64,000 nt of DNA. Origin: Geodermatophilaceae bacterium NBWT11. GTDB taxonomy: Bacteria > Actinomycetota > Actinomycetes > Mycobacteriales > Geodermatophilaceae. Position numbers and translations under genes: made by a program. Numbering within the stretch: the first letter of the stretch is position 1; each line of letters starts with the position of its first letter. Below the pieces are notes generated by a model that worked only from the letters and a program-made list of their open reading frames with translations, did not search any database and was not told the origin of the DNA. Positions 45,405 to 54,560 of this stretch are shown here, piece by piece. Location of the stretch: NCBI GenBank assembly GCA_014218215.1, contig CP043652.1, forward strand, positions 4,216,001 through 4,280,000, given 5' to 3'.

Positions 45405-47288
45405 TTGTCCGTCCGCACCCCGCCCGCCGCCGCCGCCGTCCCGTCCACGGGCACGCCCGCGGCGCGGTCCGCCGCGTCGGCACCGACCGACGCACCCCCC
45501 GATCCCCTCGGCGGGCCCCGTGACCCCGGGCCGACGGCGGAGCGCCACCAGCCCCCTGCGCTGGTGGCGTTCCCTGTCGCCGACCCGTCGGTCCGGGGAC
45601 ACCCCGACCCCATCCGACAGCTCCGCGAGGACGCGGTCGTGGCCACCGACGTCTGCTTCGTCATCACCGACCCGCGCCAGCCCGACAACCCGGTCGTCTG
45701 GGTGAACCCGGCGTTCACCCGGGTCACCGGCTGGACCGAGGAGGAGATCCTCGGCCGCAACTGCCGCGTCCTCCAGGCCCCGACCGCCGACCCCGCCGCG
45801 GTCGCCGAGCTGCGGGCCGCGGTGGCCGAGCGGCGGCCGACCACCGTCACCGTGCTGAACCGGCGCCGCGACGGCACCGAGTTCTGGAACGAGCTCACCG
45901 TGACCCCCGTCTTCGACGTCGACGGCGAGCTGGTCAGCCACGTGGGCGTGCAGGCCGACGTCTCCACCCGGGTCCGCGCGGAGGGCGAGCGGCTGCGGGC
46001 GCTGGAGGCCGAGCGGGTGGCCCGACGGCACATCGAGCAGGCGCAGAACCGGCTGCTGCTCATGGCCGAGGGCACCAGCCAGCTGGCGGCCACGCTGGAC
46101 GGCGACGAGCTACTGCGACGCCTGGTCCGGTTGTGCGTGCCGGGCCTGGCGGACTGGGCCTGGGCCGTCGGGCTCACCGAGTCCGGCACGGTCGGTGGGG
46201 TGGCGGCTGCGCACGTCGCCGGACGGGAGGACGAGCTCGAGAGGCTGGGTGCCGGGCTGACGGGACGGCCGGTGGCCCCGGGGTCGGCGGCCGAGGCGGC
46301 CGTCGCGACCGGTCGGCCCCGGGTGGACCCCGACGTCACGGCGACCGGTCCGTCCGCGGTCTTCCGCACCGAGCAGGAGGTCGAACTGGCCACCGGGCTG
46401 GGGCTGCACTCGGTGTTGACCGTCCCGATGGTGGCCCGGGGGCGCACCCTCGGCGTGCTCACCCTGGTCTCCGCGGACGGCCCGCCCGACAGCGAGGACG
46501 TCGGCGTGGCCACCGACCTGGGACGACGGGCAGCGATGGCCATGGACAACGCCCGGCTGTACCAGCAGGAGTTCTCCGTCGCCGAGACGCTGCAGCGGTC
46601 GCTGCTGCCCGCACTGCCCGTCGTCCCCGGGGTGACCGCGCACGCCCACTACCAGGCGGCGTCGTCCACCGCGGCCGTCGGTGGGGACTTCTACGACCTC
46701 ATCGACCTGCCCGACGGTTCCGTGGCCCTGGCCATCGGGGACGTCGCCGGGCACGACATCGACGCCGCAGCGCACATGGGCCAGCTCCGCGGGCTGCTGC
46801 GGGCCTGCGCCTTCGAGGCGCCCGACCCCGACCCCGCCGCAGTGCTCAACCGGCTGGACCGCCTGGTCCTCGGCCTCCGGCTGCAGACCCTGGCCACCCT
46901 CGCCTACGCCCGGGCGGTCCGGCTGCCCGACGGCGGCGGGTGGCGACTGCAGGTGGCGACGGCCGGTCACCCCCCGCTGGTGGTGTGTGCGCCCGACGGC
47001 GCCGTCCGGCAGCTCGACGAGGTCCGCGGGCTGATGCTCGGCGTCACCACCGAACGGACCCGGTCCTCCACCGTGGTCGACGTCCCCCGGGGGACCACGG
47101 TGCTGGCCTACACCGACGGGCTGGTCGAGCACCGCGGGGCCGACCTGGACGAGGGCACCGCCGACCTCCTCGCGCTGCTGGCCGCCCTGGGCCCGCGGCC
47201 GGACCCCTCGGCCGTCACCCGCGCGGCGATGACGCTGGCCGACAACCGGCTCGACGACGTGGCCTGCATCAGCCTCACGCTGCACTGA
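45405..47288 (+). CDS. LOV-GAF-SpoIIE (PP2C-type) blue-light-type phosphatase
   Basis: A protein of up to 627 residues. The PAS domain (about 75-185) is a LOV type: WVNPAFTRVTGW, then GRNCRVLQAP with the photoactive Cys, RRRDGTEFWNELTVTPV and VGVQADVS. A GAF domain (about 240-385) and a SpoIIE-like serine phosphatase (about 400-627; GGDFYDLI, AIGDVAGHD, ATAGHPPLVV, YTDGLVEHRG) follow. Such proteins usually dephosphorylate anti-sigma-antagonists in partner-switching stress control. The TTG at 45405 lacks a Shine-Dalgarno; GTG 45564 is an alternative start. No anti-sigma factor lies nearby. Confidence 0.88.
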   Translation: MSVRTPPAAAAVPSTGTPAARSAASAPTDAPPDPLGGPRDPGPTAERHQPPALVAFPVADPSVRGHPDPIRQLREDAVVATDVCFVITDPRQPDNPVVWVNPAFTRVTGWTEEEILGRNCRVLQAPTADPAAVAELRAAVAERRPTTVTVLNRRRDGTEFWNELTVTPVFDVDGELVSHVGVQADVSTRVRAEGERLRALEAERVARRHIEQAQNRLLLMAEGTSQLAATLDGDELLRRLVRLCVPGLADWAWAVGLTESGTVGGVAAAHVAGREDELERLGAGLTGRPVAPGSAAEAAVATGRPRVDPDVTATGPSAVFRTEQEVELATGLGLHSVLTVPMVARGRTLGVLTLVSADGPPDSEDVGVATDLGRRAAMAMDNARLYQQEFSVAETLQRSLLPALPVVPGVTAHAHYQAASSTAAVGGDFYDLIDLPDGSVALAIGDVAGHDIDAAAHMGQLRGLLRACAFEAPDPDPAAVLNRLDRLVLGLRLQTLATLAYARAVRLPDGGGWRLQVATAGHPPLVVCAPDGAVRQLDEVRGLMLGVTTERTRSSTVVDVPRGTTVLAYTDGLVEHRGADLDEGTADLLALLAALGPRPDPSAVTRAAMTLADNRLDDVACISLTLH

Positions 47289-47337
47289 GCGGGCGCGCCG
47301 GCCCCCGTCCGGACAGCTCGGGTGGGGGAGGGGCGGC

Positions 47338-47727
47338 TCAAGCGACCAGGCCCTCCAGCAGACAGGTCGAGCCAGCGACGCGGGTGCTGGTCACTGACAG
47401 GTGGCTGCGCAGCTCGGCGATCAGGCCGGCGTCCTCGTGGGGGAGCGTGGCCAGCACGCGCTGCCGGGGCGCCAGCGACGCGTGGGTGAAGGCGGTGCGC
47501 ACGAGCTCCCCGCGGGTGTCGGCGGTCAGGGCGTGGGCCGCGACCCAGAACCGGACGACGACCTGGGGCCCGGCGACCACGTCGGCCTGGGCGACGGTCA
47601 CCCCGCCGCTGACCACGGACACCTGGTCGGGGCCGGTCATGGAGACGGTGGCGACGGGGAGCGCCCCGTCGGTGGCTCGCGTCCTCGGGTCGGTCCAGCG
47701 GTGTCGGTCGTCGTTCTCCGAGGTCAT
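47338..47727 (-). CDS. Hypothetical protein in the DosR-like regulon
   Basis: A 129-residue soluble protein, family not recognised. Beta-rich centre (GPDQVSVVSGGVTVAQADV, VVVRFWVAAHALTAD) and C-terminal helices with ATLPHEDAGLIAELRSHL, then a Ser/Thr-rich end. ATG without Shine-Dalgarno; a strong DosR-like box ends 35 nt upstream. It sits just downstream of a USP gene on the same strand. By position it belongs to the hypoxia/stress group; no biochemical guess is justified. Confidence 0.6.
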   Translation of the reverse strand: MTSENDDRHRWTDPRTRATDGALPVATVSMTGPDQVSVVSGGVTVAQADVVAGPQVVVRFWVAAHALTADTRGELVRTAFTHASLAPRQRVLATLPHEDAGLIAELRSHLSVTSTRVAGSTCLLEGLVA

Positions 47728-47762
47728 GCCGGTGACCCTGCCCGCAAGGCGCCCCGGTGACG

Positions 47763-47778
47763 AGGGTCCGACGTCCCG
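47763..47778 (-). promoter_or_regulatory. DosR-like box
   Basis: In gene direction CGGGAC-GTCG-GACCCT, 11 of 12 to the model; 35 nt to the ATG at 47727, with CAGGGT at -13 to -8. It lies between this gene and the end of the USP gene. Confidence 0.6.
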
Positions 47779-47800
47779 GACCGCCCGCCGTTCGACCCGG

Positions 47801-48682
47801 TCACCGGCCGACCAGCTCCCGGGCCTCCGCCGTGGATCGGGCCTGCTGCAGGGCGTCGTCCCCGGGCACCACCAGCACCGGGCAGGACGCGCGCAGCAGG
47901 AGGGTGGACCCGGTGCTCGAGGTGGGCCGGCCCGCGCCCCGCACGCGCCGGCCGACCACCAGCACCTGCGCCGCCGTGGCGGCCTCCAGCACGAGGGTCG
48001 TGGCGTTGGCCGCCCGGGCCTCCACGTGCACCCGCAGGAGAGGGAGGTGGTGCCGGACCCGGTCGACGAGCCGTTCGAGGAGCCGCTGTTCGGCAGTGAG
48101 CACCCCGGGGGTCGACAGCCGCGACATCCGGCCGTGCACGACGTGCAGCACGGCGCCGCGCAGGCACGCCTCGTCGGCGGCGACCCGCAGCAGCACCTCG
48201 GTGCCGGGCAGGCAGTCCAGGCCGACCACGACGGAGCCGGCCGGGCGGCCGGTCCCGCGGTGCAGCAGCAGCGGCGCGTGCGCGTGCCGGACGAGCTCAT
48301 CTCCCACAGCGCCCAGGCCCGGGCCGCCGGTGTGCTCGCCCAGCACGACCCGCTCGGCCGTCGCCGACTCGACCGTCAGCTCCTCCGCCGTGCCGCCCCG
48401 TCGCACCGCGGCGGTGACCTGCTGGCCGGGGAGCAGGGTGGCCAGCTCGCCGCGCAGCCGGTCCAGCTCCACCCCGGCGTGCTGCAGGGCCACCCCGTTG
48501 CCGCGCTCGTCGACCGGGTCCTCGCTGGGCAGCGGCACCACCCGGACCAGCCGCAGCGGCGCACCGAGCTGCTGCGCGGTCCGGGCCGCGGCGTGCGCGG
48601 CAGCCAGCGAGGCGGGGGAACCGTCCACCGCGGCCACCACCGGTGCTGTCGTGGCGGCAGCGGGTGCCGCGGGCAGGGTCAT
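47801..48682 (-). CDS. Universal stress protein, two USP domains
   Basis: A 293-residue tandem UspA-type protein. Domain 1 (about 14-145) starts APVVAAVDGSPASL; its nucleotide loop GEHTGGPGLGAVGDEL is degenerate. Domain 2 (about 148-285) has VVVGLDCLPG and VLVVGRRVRGAGRPTSSTGS, only partly like the G-x2-G-x9-G-S/T ATP site. Tandem USPs of this kind are major DosR-regulon members in mycobacteria and help persistence. ATG start without Shine-Dalgarno; a DosR-like box is 34 nt upstream. Confidence 0.85.
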   Translation of the reverse strand: MTLPAAPAAATTAPVVAAVDGSPASLAAAHAAARTAQQLGAPLRLVRVVPLPSEDPVDERGNGVALQHAGVELDRLRGELATLLPGQQVTAAVRRGGTAEELTVESATAERVVLGEHTGGPGLGAVGDELVRHAHAPLLLHRGTGRPAGSVVVGLDCLPGTEVLLRVAADEACLRGAVLHVVHGRMSRLSTPGVLTAEQRLLERLVDRVRHHLPLLRVHVEARAANATTLVLEAATAAQVLVVGRRVRGAGRPTSSTGSTLLLRASCPVLVVPGDDALQQARSTAEARELVGR

Positions 48683-48716
48683 GGCCCCAGCGTCCCGACT
48701 CCGGGCCGTCGTCCCC

Positions 48717-48732
48717 AGTGCCGTTGGCCCCC
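48717..48732 (-). promoter_or_regulatory. DosR-like box upstream of the USP gene
   Basis: In gene direction GGGGGC-CAAC-GGCACT, 9 of 12 to the model; 34 nt to the ATG at 48682, GACGCT at -12 to -7. The variant half-site GGCACT recurs in the site at 62991. Confidence 0.5.
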
Positions 48733-48771
48733 ACCGGGTCGCTGTGACGACCCCACCCGCCACCCCCCCCC

Positions 48772-48863
48772 GGCGTTGATCAGGGTCGACGACCAGAGTG
48801 CGTCCTCCTCCACCGACGCCGGTGGAGGAGGACGCACGGTGCTCGTCGGAGCTGATCAACGCC
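48772..48863. repeat. 92-bp near-perfect inverted repeat (hairpin)
   Basis: Two 44-base arms (48772-48815 and 48820-48863) match at 38 of 44 positions around a 4-base loop. The stem has a 12-bp base (GGCGTTGATCAG), a 3-base internal loop, 6 bp (CGACGA), a 5-base internal loop and a perfect 18-bp tip (GTGCGTCCTCCTCCACCG). A C9 run (48763-48771) abuts it. It lies 15 bp beyond the phosphoketolase stop, so it may terminate that gene; its size suggests a REP- or MITE-like origin is also possible. Confidence 0.7.
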
Positions 48864-48878
48864 GAGCGAGGGGGGCGG

Positions 48879-51284
48879 TCAGCCGGACCAGGTCCACTCG
48901 CGGATCTCGGGCAGGTCCTGGAAGTGCTCCCGGACGTACGCGTGGTGACGGGCGAGCTGGTCCCGGCAGGTCGCGGCCAGCTCGTCGGCGCCGGTCAGAC
49001 CCGCCGGGGCGTGGGCGAGGGCGAGCAGCACCAGGTGGTAGCGGCTCATCCGGTTGAGCACGACCATGTCGAAGGGCGTCGTGGTGGTGCCCTGCTCCTC
49101 GAAGCCGCGCACGTGGAAGCGGTCGGTGTCCGGTCGCCCGTGCAGGAGCTGGTGCACCGCCCGCGGGTAGCCGTGGAAGGCCACGACCACGTCGACGGTG
49201 TCGGTGAACAGCGAGCGGAACACGTCGTCGTCGAAGCCGTGCGGGTGCACCGCACGGGGCAGCAGGGCCATCAGGTCGACCACGTTCACCACCCGCAGCG
49301 CCAGGTCGGGCACCCCGTGCCGCAACAGCTCGGCGGCGGCCAGCACCTCCAGCGTGGGGACGTCGCCGGCCGCGGCGAGGACGACGTCGGGGTCGCCGGT
49401 CGTGCGTTCGGTGCCGGCCCAGCGCCACACCGACGCCCCGGCCGCGCAGTGGGCCTCGGCCTCGGGCAGGGTCAGGAACTGCAGGTGCTCCTGCTTGTCG
49501 GCCACGACCAGGTTGACGTGGTCGGTGCTCTGCAGGCAGTGCCGGGCGATCGACAGCAGGCAGTTGGCGTCCGGCGGCAGCCAGACCCGCACGACCTGGG
49601 GGGACAGCGGCAGGACGGTGTCGATCAGCCCCGGGCCCTGGTGGCTGAACCCGTTGTGGTCGTTGCGCCAGCACGTGCTGGTCAGCAGCACGGTCAGGCT
49701 GGACACCGGCTCCCGCCAGGACACCGCGGCGGCGTGCTGCAGCCACTTGACGTGCTGCACCACCATCGACGCGCTGACCATCGCGAACGCCTCGTAGGTG
49801 GCGAACAGCCCATGCCGGCCCGAGAGCAGGTAGCCCTCCAGCCAGCCCTCGCACAGGTGCTCGCTGAGCACCTCCATCACCCGGCCGTGCGGGGAGAGGT
49901 GGTCGTCGGTGGGCAGCACCTCGGCCTGCAGGCACCGGTCGGTCACGTCGAAGACCGACTGCAGGCGGTTGCTGGCGGTCTCGTCCGGGCTGAACAACCG
50001 GAAGGTGCCGCCGCCGTCGGGCGTCGTCGTCCGCCGGTAGACCTCGGCGAGCAGCTCGCCGAGGGGGTGCGTGGTCTCCCGGGAGACGGTCCCGGGGCTG
50101 GGGACGTCGACGGCGTAGCCGGCCAGGGCGGGCAGGTCCAGGGGACGTCGGAGCCGGCCGCCGTTGGCGTACGGGGTCGAGCCCATCCGCAGGTCGCCCA
50201 GCGGGGCCAGCGCGGCCAGCTCGGGGGCCAGCCGGCCGCCGGGGAACTGCTGGTCGGGGTCGTAGCTGCGCAGCCAGTCCTCCAGCAGCGCCAGGTGCGC
50301 GTCGTCGGTCTGCACTCCCGTCAGCGGCACCTGGTGGGAGCGCTGGGTGCCCTGCACCTGGATCCCGTCGACCACGTCGGGCCCGGTCCAGCCCTTGGGG
50401 GTGCGCAGGACGATCGCCGGCCACCCCGGCCGCAGGTCCTCCCCGCCGCTGCGGGCGTGGGCCTGGATCTCCCCGATCCGGGTGTGTGCGGCGGTCAGCG
50501 CCGCCTGCAGGTCGGTGAACACCAGCCGCGGGTCGTCCCCGGAGACCACGACCGGCGCCCAGCCCTGGCTGGCCAGGTAGGCACAGACCTCCTCGTTGGA
50601 GGAGCGGCCCCACACGGTCGGGCCGCTGATCTTGTAGCCGTTGAGGTGCAGCACCGGCAGCACGGCGCCGTCCCGGCGGGCGTCGAGGAACGCCGGGACC
50701 TTCCACGACCCCGACAGCGGACCGGTCTCGGCCTCGCCGTCCCCGACCACGCAGGCGACCAGCAGGTCGGGGTGGTCGAAGGCGGCGCCGGCGGCGTGCA
50801 CGAGGGCGTAGCCGAGCTCGCCGCCCTCGTGGATCGACCCCGGGGTGGGGACGCCGACGTGGCTGGGGATGCCGCCGGGGGTGGAGAACTGCCGCACCAG
50901 CGCCCGGACGCCGGCCCCGTCGGGGCCGACCGCCGGGTACAGCTCGCTGTAGGTCCCCTCCAGCCAGGTGCAGGCGACCAGGGCCGGCCCGCCGTGACCG
51001 GGGCCGGTCACGTAGAGCACCTCCTGCCCGGTCCGGCGGATCAGCCGGTTCAGCTGCACGTACAGCGCGGACAGCCCGGGTGAGGTGCCCCAGTGGCCCA
51101 GCAGCCGCGGCTTGACGTCGGTGTGCGTGAGCGGCCGGTCGAGCAGGGCGTTCTCGGTCAGGTGGATCTGACCGACGGTGAGCAGGTTGGCCGCGGCCCA
51201 CCACCGCAGGTCCAGCTCGAGCTCCTCCACCGGGTACGGGTCGGCGGGGTCGAGCGCGGAGGACACGGGGGAGGCCGACGACAT
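48879..51284 (-). CDS. xfp: Phosphoketolase (xylulose-5-P/fructose-6-P)
   Basis: An 801-residue thiamin-diphosphate enzyme that splits xylulose 5-phosphate (and/or fructose 6-phosphate) with phosphate to acetyl-phosphate and glyceraldehyde 3-phosphate (or erythrose 4-P). Visible are GHWGTSPGLSALY, YVTGPGHGGPA, the ThDP site VVGDGEAETGPLSGSWK, SNEEVCAYLASQ and the C-terminal WRNDHNGFSHQGPG. Normal length. The ATG at 51284 is the first Met of the family N-terminus. It would supply ATP and acetate when respiration is limited, in keeping with the surrounding stress genes. DosR-like box 58 nt upstream. Confidence 0.93.
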   Translation of the reverse strand: MSSASPVSSALDPADPYPVEELELDLRWWAAANLLTVGQIHLTENALLDRPLTHTDVKPRLLGHWGTSPGLSALYVQLNRLIRRTGQEVLYVTGPGHGGPALVACTWLEGTYSELYPAVGPDGAGVRALVRQFSTPGGIPSHVGVPTPGSIHEGGELGYALVHAAGAAFDHPDLLVACVVGDGEAETGPLSGSWKVPAFLDARRDGAVLPVLHLNGYKISGPTVWGRSSNEEVCAYLASQGWAPVVVSGDDPRLVFTDLQAALTAAHTRIGEIQAHARSGGEDLRPGWPAIVLRTPKGWTGPDVVDGIQVQGTQRSHQVPLTGVQTDDAHLALLEDWLRSYDPDQQFPGGRLAPELAALAPLGDLRMGSTPYANGGRLRRPLDLPALAGYAVDVPSPGTVSRETTHPLGELLAEVYRRTTTPDGGGTFRLFSPDETASNRLQSVFDVTDRCLQAEVLPTDDHLSPHGRVMEVLSEHLCEGWLEGYLLSGRHGLFATYEAFAMVSASMVVQHVKWLQHAAAVSWREPVSSLTVLLTSTCWRNDHNGFSHQGPGLIDTVLPLSPQVVRVWLPPDANCLLSIARHCLQSTDHVNLVVADKQEHLQFLTLPEAEAHCAAGASVWRWAGTERTTGDPDVVLAAAGDVPTLEVLAAAELLRHGVPDLALRVVNVVDLMALLPRAVHPHGFDDDVFRSLFTDTVDVVVAFHGYPRAVHQLLHGRPDTDRFHVRGFEEQGTTTTPFDMVVLNRMSRYHLVLLALAHAPAGLTGADELAATCRDQLARHHAYVREHFQDLPEIREWTWSG

Positions 51285-51342
51285 GCCCGCGACGGTGCCG
51301 CGCGGCCGGTCGTGGGCGACGGGGTCGCCGGGCCCCGGCCAG

Positions 51343-51358
51343 GGGGTCGGAGGGCCCT
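51343..51358. promoter_or_regulatory. DosR-like box between phosphoketolase and mgtA-like gene
   Basis: On the minus strand AGGGCC-CTCC-GACCCC, 10 of 12 to the model. It is 58 nt from the phosphoketolase ATG and 68 nt from the ATPase ATG on the plus strand; it may serve either. A clear -10 at the expected place was not seen, so weaker. Confidence 0.42.
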
Positions 51359-51426
51359 GTCGGCCCGGGCCGCGTCCACGCACCCTGGTGGCCGGTCGTC
51401 ACCACCGAGACAGGCGAGGAGCACCG

Positions 51427-54039
51427 ATGACCGCCCTCGCCACCCGCCCGCCGACGTCCGCGACCGCCGACGCCGCCACCTGGAGCACCGCCGGCACGCT
51501 GCGCGCCCTGGACGTCGACCCGGCCGTCGGGGTGCGCGACGGGGAGCTGGACGCCCGCCGCGCCCGGTCCGGGCCCAACGCCGTCACCTCGCACCGCGCC
51601 CGGGCGCTGCCCGCGCTGTGGCACCAGCTGGCCTCACCGCTGCTGGGGCTGCTGCTCGTGGCGGCGCTGGTGTCCGCGGCGGTGGGGGAGCGCGGCGGGG
51701 CCGCCACCATCGCGGTCGTCATCGCCCTGTCGGTCGGTCTCGGCTTCGGCAACGAGTACCGGGCCGAGAAGGCCGCCGAGACGTTGCACGACCAGGTCCG
51801 GCACACCACCGTGGCACTGCGCCAGGGCCGTCGGCACGAGGTCGACGTGACCGGGCTGGTGCCCGGTGACCTGGTCGACATCGGCCTGGGCGACGTCGTC
51901 CCGGCCGACCTGCGGCTGCTCGCGGTGACCGGGCTGGAGTGCGACGAGTCCGTGCTGACCGGCGAGTCGGTGCCCACGGCCAAGGGCGTCGAGCCGGTGC
52001 CGACCGGCACGCCACTGGCCGAGCTCACCTGCTGCGCGCTGATGGGCACCGTGGTCGCCGCCGGCAGCGGGCACGGCGTCGTGGTGGCCACCGGGGCCCG
52101 CACCGAGTTCGGCAGCGTCACGGCCGGCCTGGACACCCACCCGCTGGACACCCGCTTCCAGGTCGGGCTGCGCGACTTCTCGGTGCTCCTCGCCTGGGTC
52201 GCCGGGGTGCTGTCGGCAGTGGTGCTGGTGGTCGACGTGGTGCTCGGCCGCCCGCTCCTGGACGCCGTGCTGTTCTCCCTGGCCATCGCCGTCGGCATCA
52301 CCCCGCAGCTGCTCCCGGCCGTGGTCTCCAGCAGCCTGGCCGCCGGCTCGCGACGGCTGCGCCGACGGCACGTGCTGGTCAAGCGGCTGGTCTGCATCGA
52401 GGACCTCGGGGACGTCGACGTCCTCCTCACCGACAAGACCGGCACCCTCACCACCGGCCGTCCGGTGTTCCTGCGCGCCGTCCCGGCTCGCGGGAACAGC
52501 GCTGACGAGGTGCTTCGCTGGGGCCTGCGGGCCGCCGAGACCGTGGACGGCACCGGTGGCAACGCCCTGGACCGGGCGCTCTGGGCGGCGGCCACCCCGG
52601 GCGAGGTGAGCGAGCGCCTCGCCCTGGTGCCCTTCGACCACGCCCGGCAGCTCGTCTCCGCGCTGGTCCGCACCGCCGACGGCACCTGCGTGGTGGTCAC
52701 CAAGGGCGCCCCCGAGGTCGTGCTGGACCGCTGCACCGCCGTCCCCGCAGGGGTGGCGGCCGCCCTGGGCGCGGAGTTCGCGGCCGGCAACCGGGTCGTC
52801 GCCGTCGCCACGCGGACGGTGCCGGCCGGGCACCTGCTCACCACCGCCGACGAGCACGGCCTGACCCTGCGGGGGCTGCTCGTGGCGAGCGACCCGCCGA
52901 AGGCCGACGCCGCGGCCGCGCTCGCCCGCCTCGCCGCGCTCGGCATCTCCGTCAAGGTCGTCACCGGTGACGCCGCCCCGGTCGCCGCGCACGTCTGCCG
53001 GGAGCTCGGGCTCGACGACACGGTGCTCACCGGCGCCGACCTCGCCGGCCTGGACGACGACCAGCTGGCCGCCGCGCTGCCCACGACCACCGTGTTCGCC
53101 CGGGTGGGCCCGCAGGACAAGGCCCGGATCGTGGCCGTGCAGCGTCGCACCGGGGGCGGGGTCGCCTTCCTCGGGGACGGCGTGAACGACGCACTGGCCC
53201 TGCACGGGGCCGACGTCGGGATCTCGGTGGACAGCGCCACCGACGTCGCGAAGGACGCCGCGGACGTGATCCTGCTCCAGAAGGACCTGGGGGTGCTGGC
53301 CGACGGGGTCGCCGAGGGGCGCCGGATCTTCGCCAACACGGTCAAGTACGTGCTGATGGGCACCTCGAGCAACGTCGGCAACATGGCCTCGGCCGCCGGC
53401 GCGTCGCTGTTCCTGGGGTTCCTGCCGATGCTGCCCAGCCAGATCCTGCTGAACAACCTGCTCTACGACACCAGCCAGCTGGCCATCCCCACCGACCACG
53501 CCGACGACGAGCAGGTGCGCCGGCCCGCGCACTGGGACCTGGCCTTCATCCGGCGGTTCATGCTGGTGTTCGGCCCGCTCAGCTCGCTGTTCGACGCGTT
53601 CACGTTCGTCGTCCTGCTGACCGTGCTGCACGCCGGCCCGACGGAGTTCCGCACCGGCTGGTTCGTGGAGTCCCTGGCCACCCAGACGCTGGTGGTGCTC
53701 GCCATCCGCACGCGGCGGGTGCCGTTCTGGCGCAGCCGGCCCTCGCTCCCGCTGGTGCTCGCCGCCGTCGGCGTCGTCACGGTGGGGGCGGTGCTGCCGG
53801 CGACCCCGCTGGCGCAGGCCCTCGGCTTCACCCCGCTGCCCGGCGTCTACTACGCGGTCCTGGTCGGGTTCGTCGTGGGCTACCTGCTGCTCATCGAGGT
53901 CGGCAAGGCCGCCTTCTACGCCACCGCCCGCCGGCCCGGCCCGGCACGACCCCGTGACCCCCGCCGGCACCTGCGGCGGCGGGCGGCCCGGTTCTCCTCC
54001 ACGCACCGCACGGTCCAGGCACCGCGGAGGGTCCGGTGA
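51427..54039 (+). CDS. Magnesium-type P-type ATPase (MgtA-like)
   Basis: An 870-residue P3B-like ATPase. In order: actuator LTGESVPTAKG, membrane AIAVGITPQLLPAVVS, phosphorylation site LLTDKTGTLTTGR, nucleotide domain VTKGAPEVVLDRC, hinge FLGDGVNDALAL, and a C-terminal part with LPSQILLNNLLYDTSQLAIP that is diagnostic of MgtA/MgtB. Predicted to import Mg2+ into the cell. The ATG has GGCGAGGAG upstream. The end overlaps the flavodoxin-domain gene, which overlaps the second ATPase, so all three are co-translated. Confidence 0.9.
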   Translation: MTALATRPPTSATADAATWSTAGTLRALDVDPAVGVRDGELDARRARSGPNAVTSHRARALPALWHQLASPLLGLLLVAALVSAAVGERGGAATIAVVIALSVGLGFGNEYRAEKAAETLHDQVRHTTVALRQGRRHEVDVTGLVPGDLVDIGLGDVVPADLRLLAVTGLECDESVLTGESVPTAKGVEPVPTGTPLAELTCCALMGTVVAAGSGHGVVVATGARTEFGSVTAGLDTHPLDTRFQVGLRDFSVLLAWVAGVLSAVVLVVDVVLGRPLLDAVLFSLAIAVGITPQLLPAVVSSSLAAGSRRLRRRHVLVKRLVCIEDLGDVDVLLTDKTGTLTTGRPVFLRAVPARGNSADEVLRWGLRAAETVDGTGGNALDRALWAAATPGEVSERLALVPFDHARQLVSALVRTADGTCVVVTKGAPEVVLDRCTAVPAGVAAALGAEFAAGNRVVAVATRTVPAGHLLTTADEHGLTLRGLLVASDPPKADAAAALARLAALGISVKVVTGDAAPVAAHVCRELGLDDTVLTGADLAGLDDDQLAAALPTTTVFARVGPQDKARIVAVQRRTGGGVAFLGDGVNDALALHGADVGISVDSATDVAKDAADVILLQKDLGVLADGVAEGRRIFANTVKYVLMGTSSNVGNMASAAGASLFLGFLPMLPSQILLNNLLYDTSQLAIPTDHADDEQVRRPAHWDLAFIRRFMLVFGPLSSLFDAFTFVVLLTVLHAGPTEFRTGWFVESLATQTLVVLAIRTRRVPFWRSRPSLPLVLAAVGVVTVGAVLPATPLAQALGFTPLPGVYYAVLVGFVVGYLLLIEVGKAAFYATARRPGPARPRDPRRHLRRRAARFSSTHRTVQAPRRVR

Positions 54040-54560
54040 CCGCAGCGCCCCGGGTGCTCGTCGCGTACTCCAGCCGGCACGAGGCCACCGCCGAGATCGC
54101 CCGCTGCCTCGCTGACGCCGTCCGGTCCGGGTCGGGGGACACCGCGGTGGTCGACGTCCGGGACGTCGTCGACGTGCCCGACGTGGCCGGCTGGGACGCG
54201 GTCGTCCTGGGCAGCGCCGTCTACGCCGGCCGGTGGACCCGGGAGGCCCGGGACGCCGTCGAACGCTGCGCGGTCGAACTGGGGCGACGCCCGGTCTGGC
54301 TGTTCTCCAGCGGCCCGGTCGGCGACCCGCCGCGCCCGGACGCCGACCTGGTCGACGTCGACGAGGAGCTCGCCCTCACCAAGGCCCGGGAGCACCGGGT
54401 GTTCACCGGTCTGCTGGACCGCGACCGGCTGAGCGCGGTCGAACGACTGGTCACCCGGCTGTTCCGGGCCGGCACCGGCGACGGCCGGGACTGGCCGGCG
54501 ATCCGCGCCTGGGGGACGGCGATCGGGGTCGAGCTGACGGCCGGGGCCACGACCCGGTGA
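54036..54560 (+). CDS. Flavodoxin-domain protein, paralogue of 22386
   Basis: A 174-residue flavodoxin-like protein: VLVAYSSRHEATAEIARCLA (FMN phosphate loop region), WDAVVLGSAVYAGRW and WLFSSGPVGDPP. It parallels the flavodoxin gene at 22386 throughout. Start GTG overlaps the MgtA-like gene (GTGA); the end overlaps the second ATPase. A redox partner placed between two cation pumps is unusual. Likely cytoplasmic, FMN-bound; electron partner unknown. Confidence 0.78.
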   Translation: MTAAPRVLVAYSSRHEATAEIARCLADAVRSGSGDTAVVDVRDVVDVPDVAGWDAVVLGSAVYAGRWTREARDAVERCAVELGRRPVWLFSSGPVGDPPRPDADLVDVDEELALTKAREHRVFTGLLDRDRLSAVERLVTRLFRAGTGDGRDWPAIRAWGTAIGVELTAGATTR

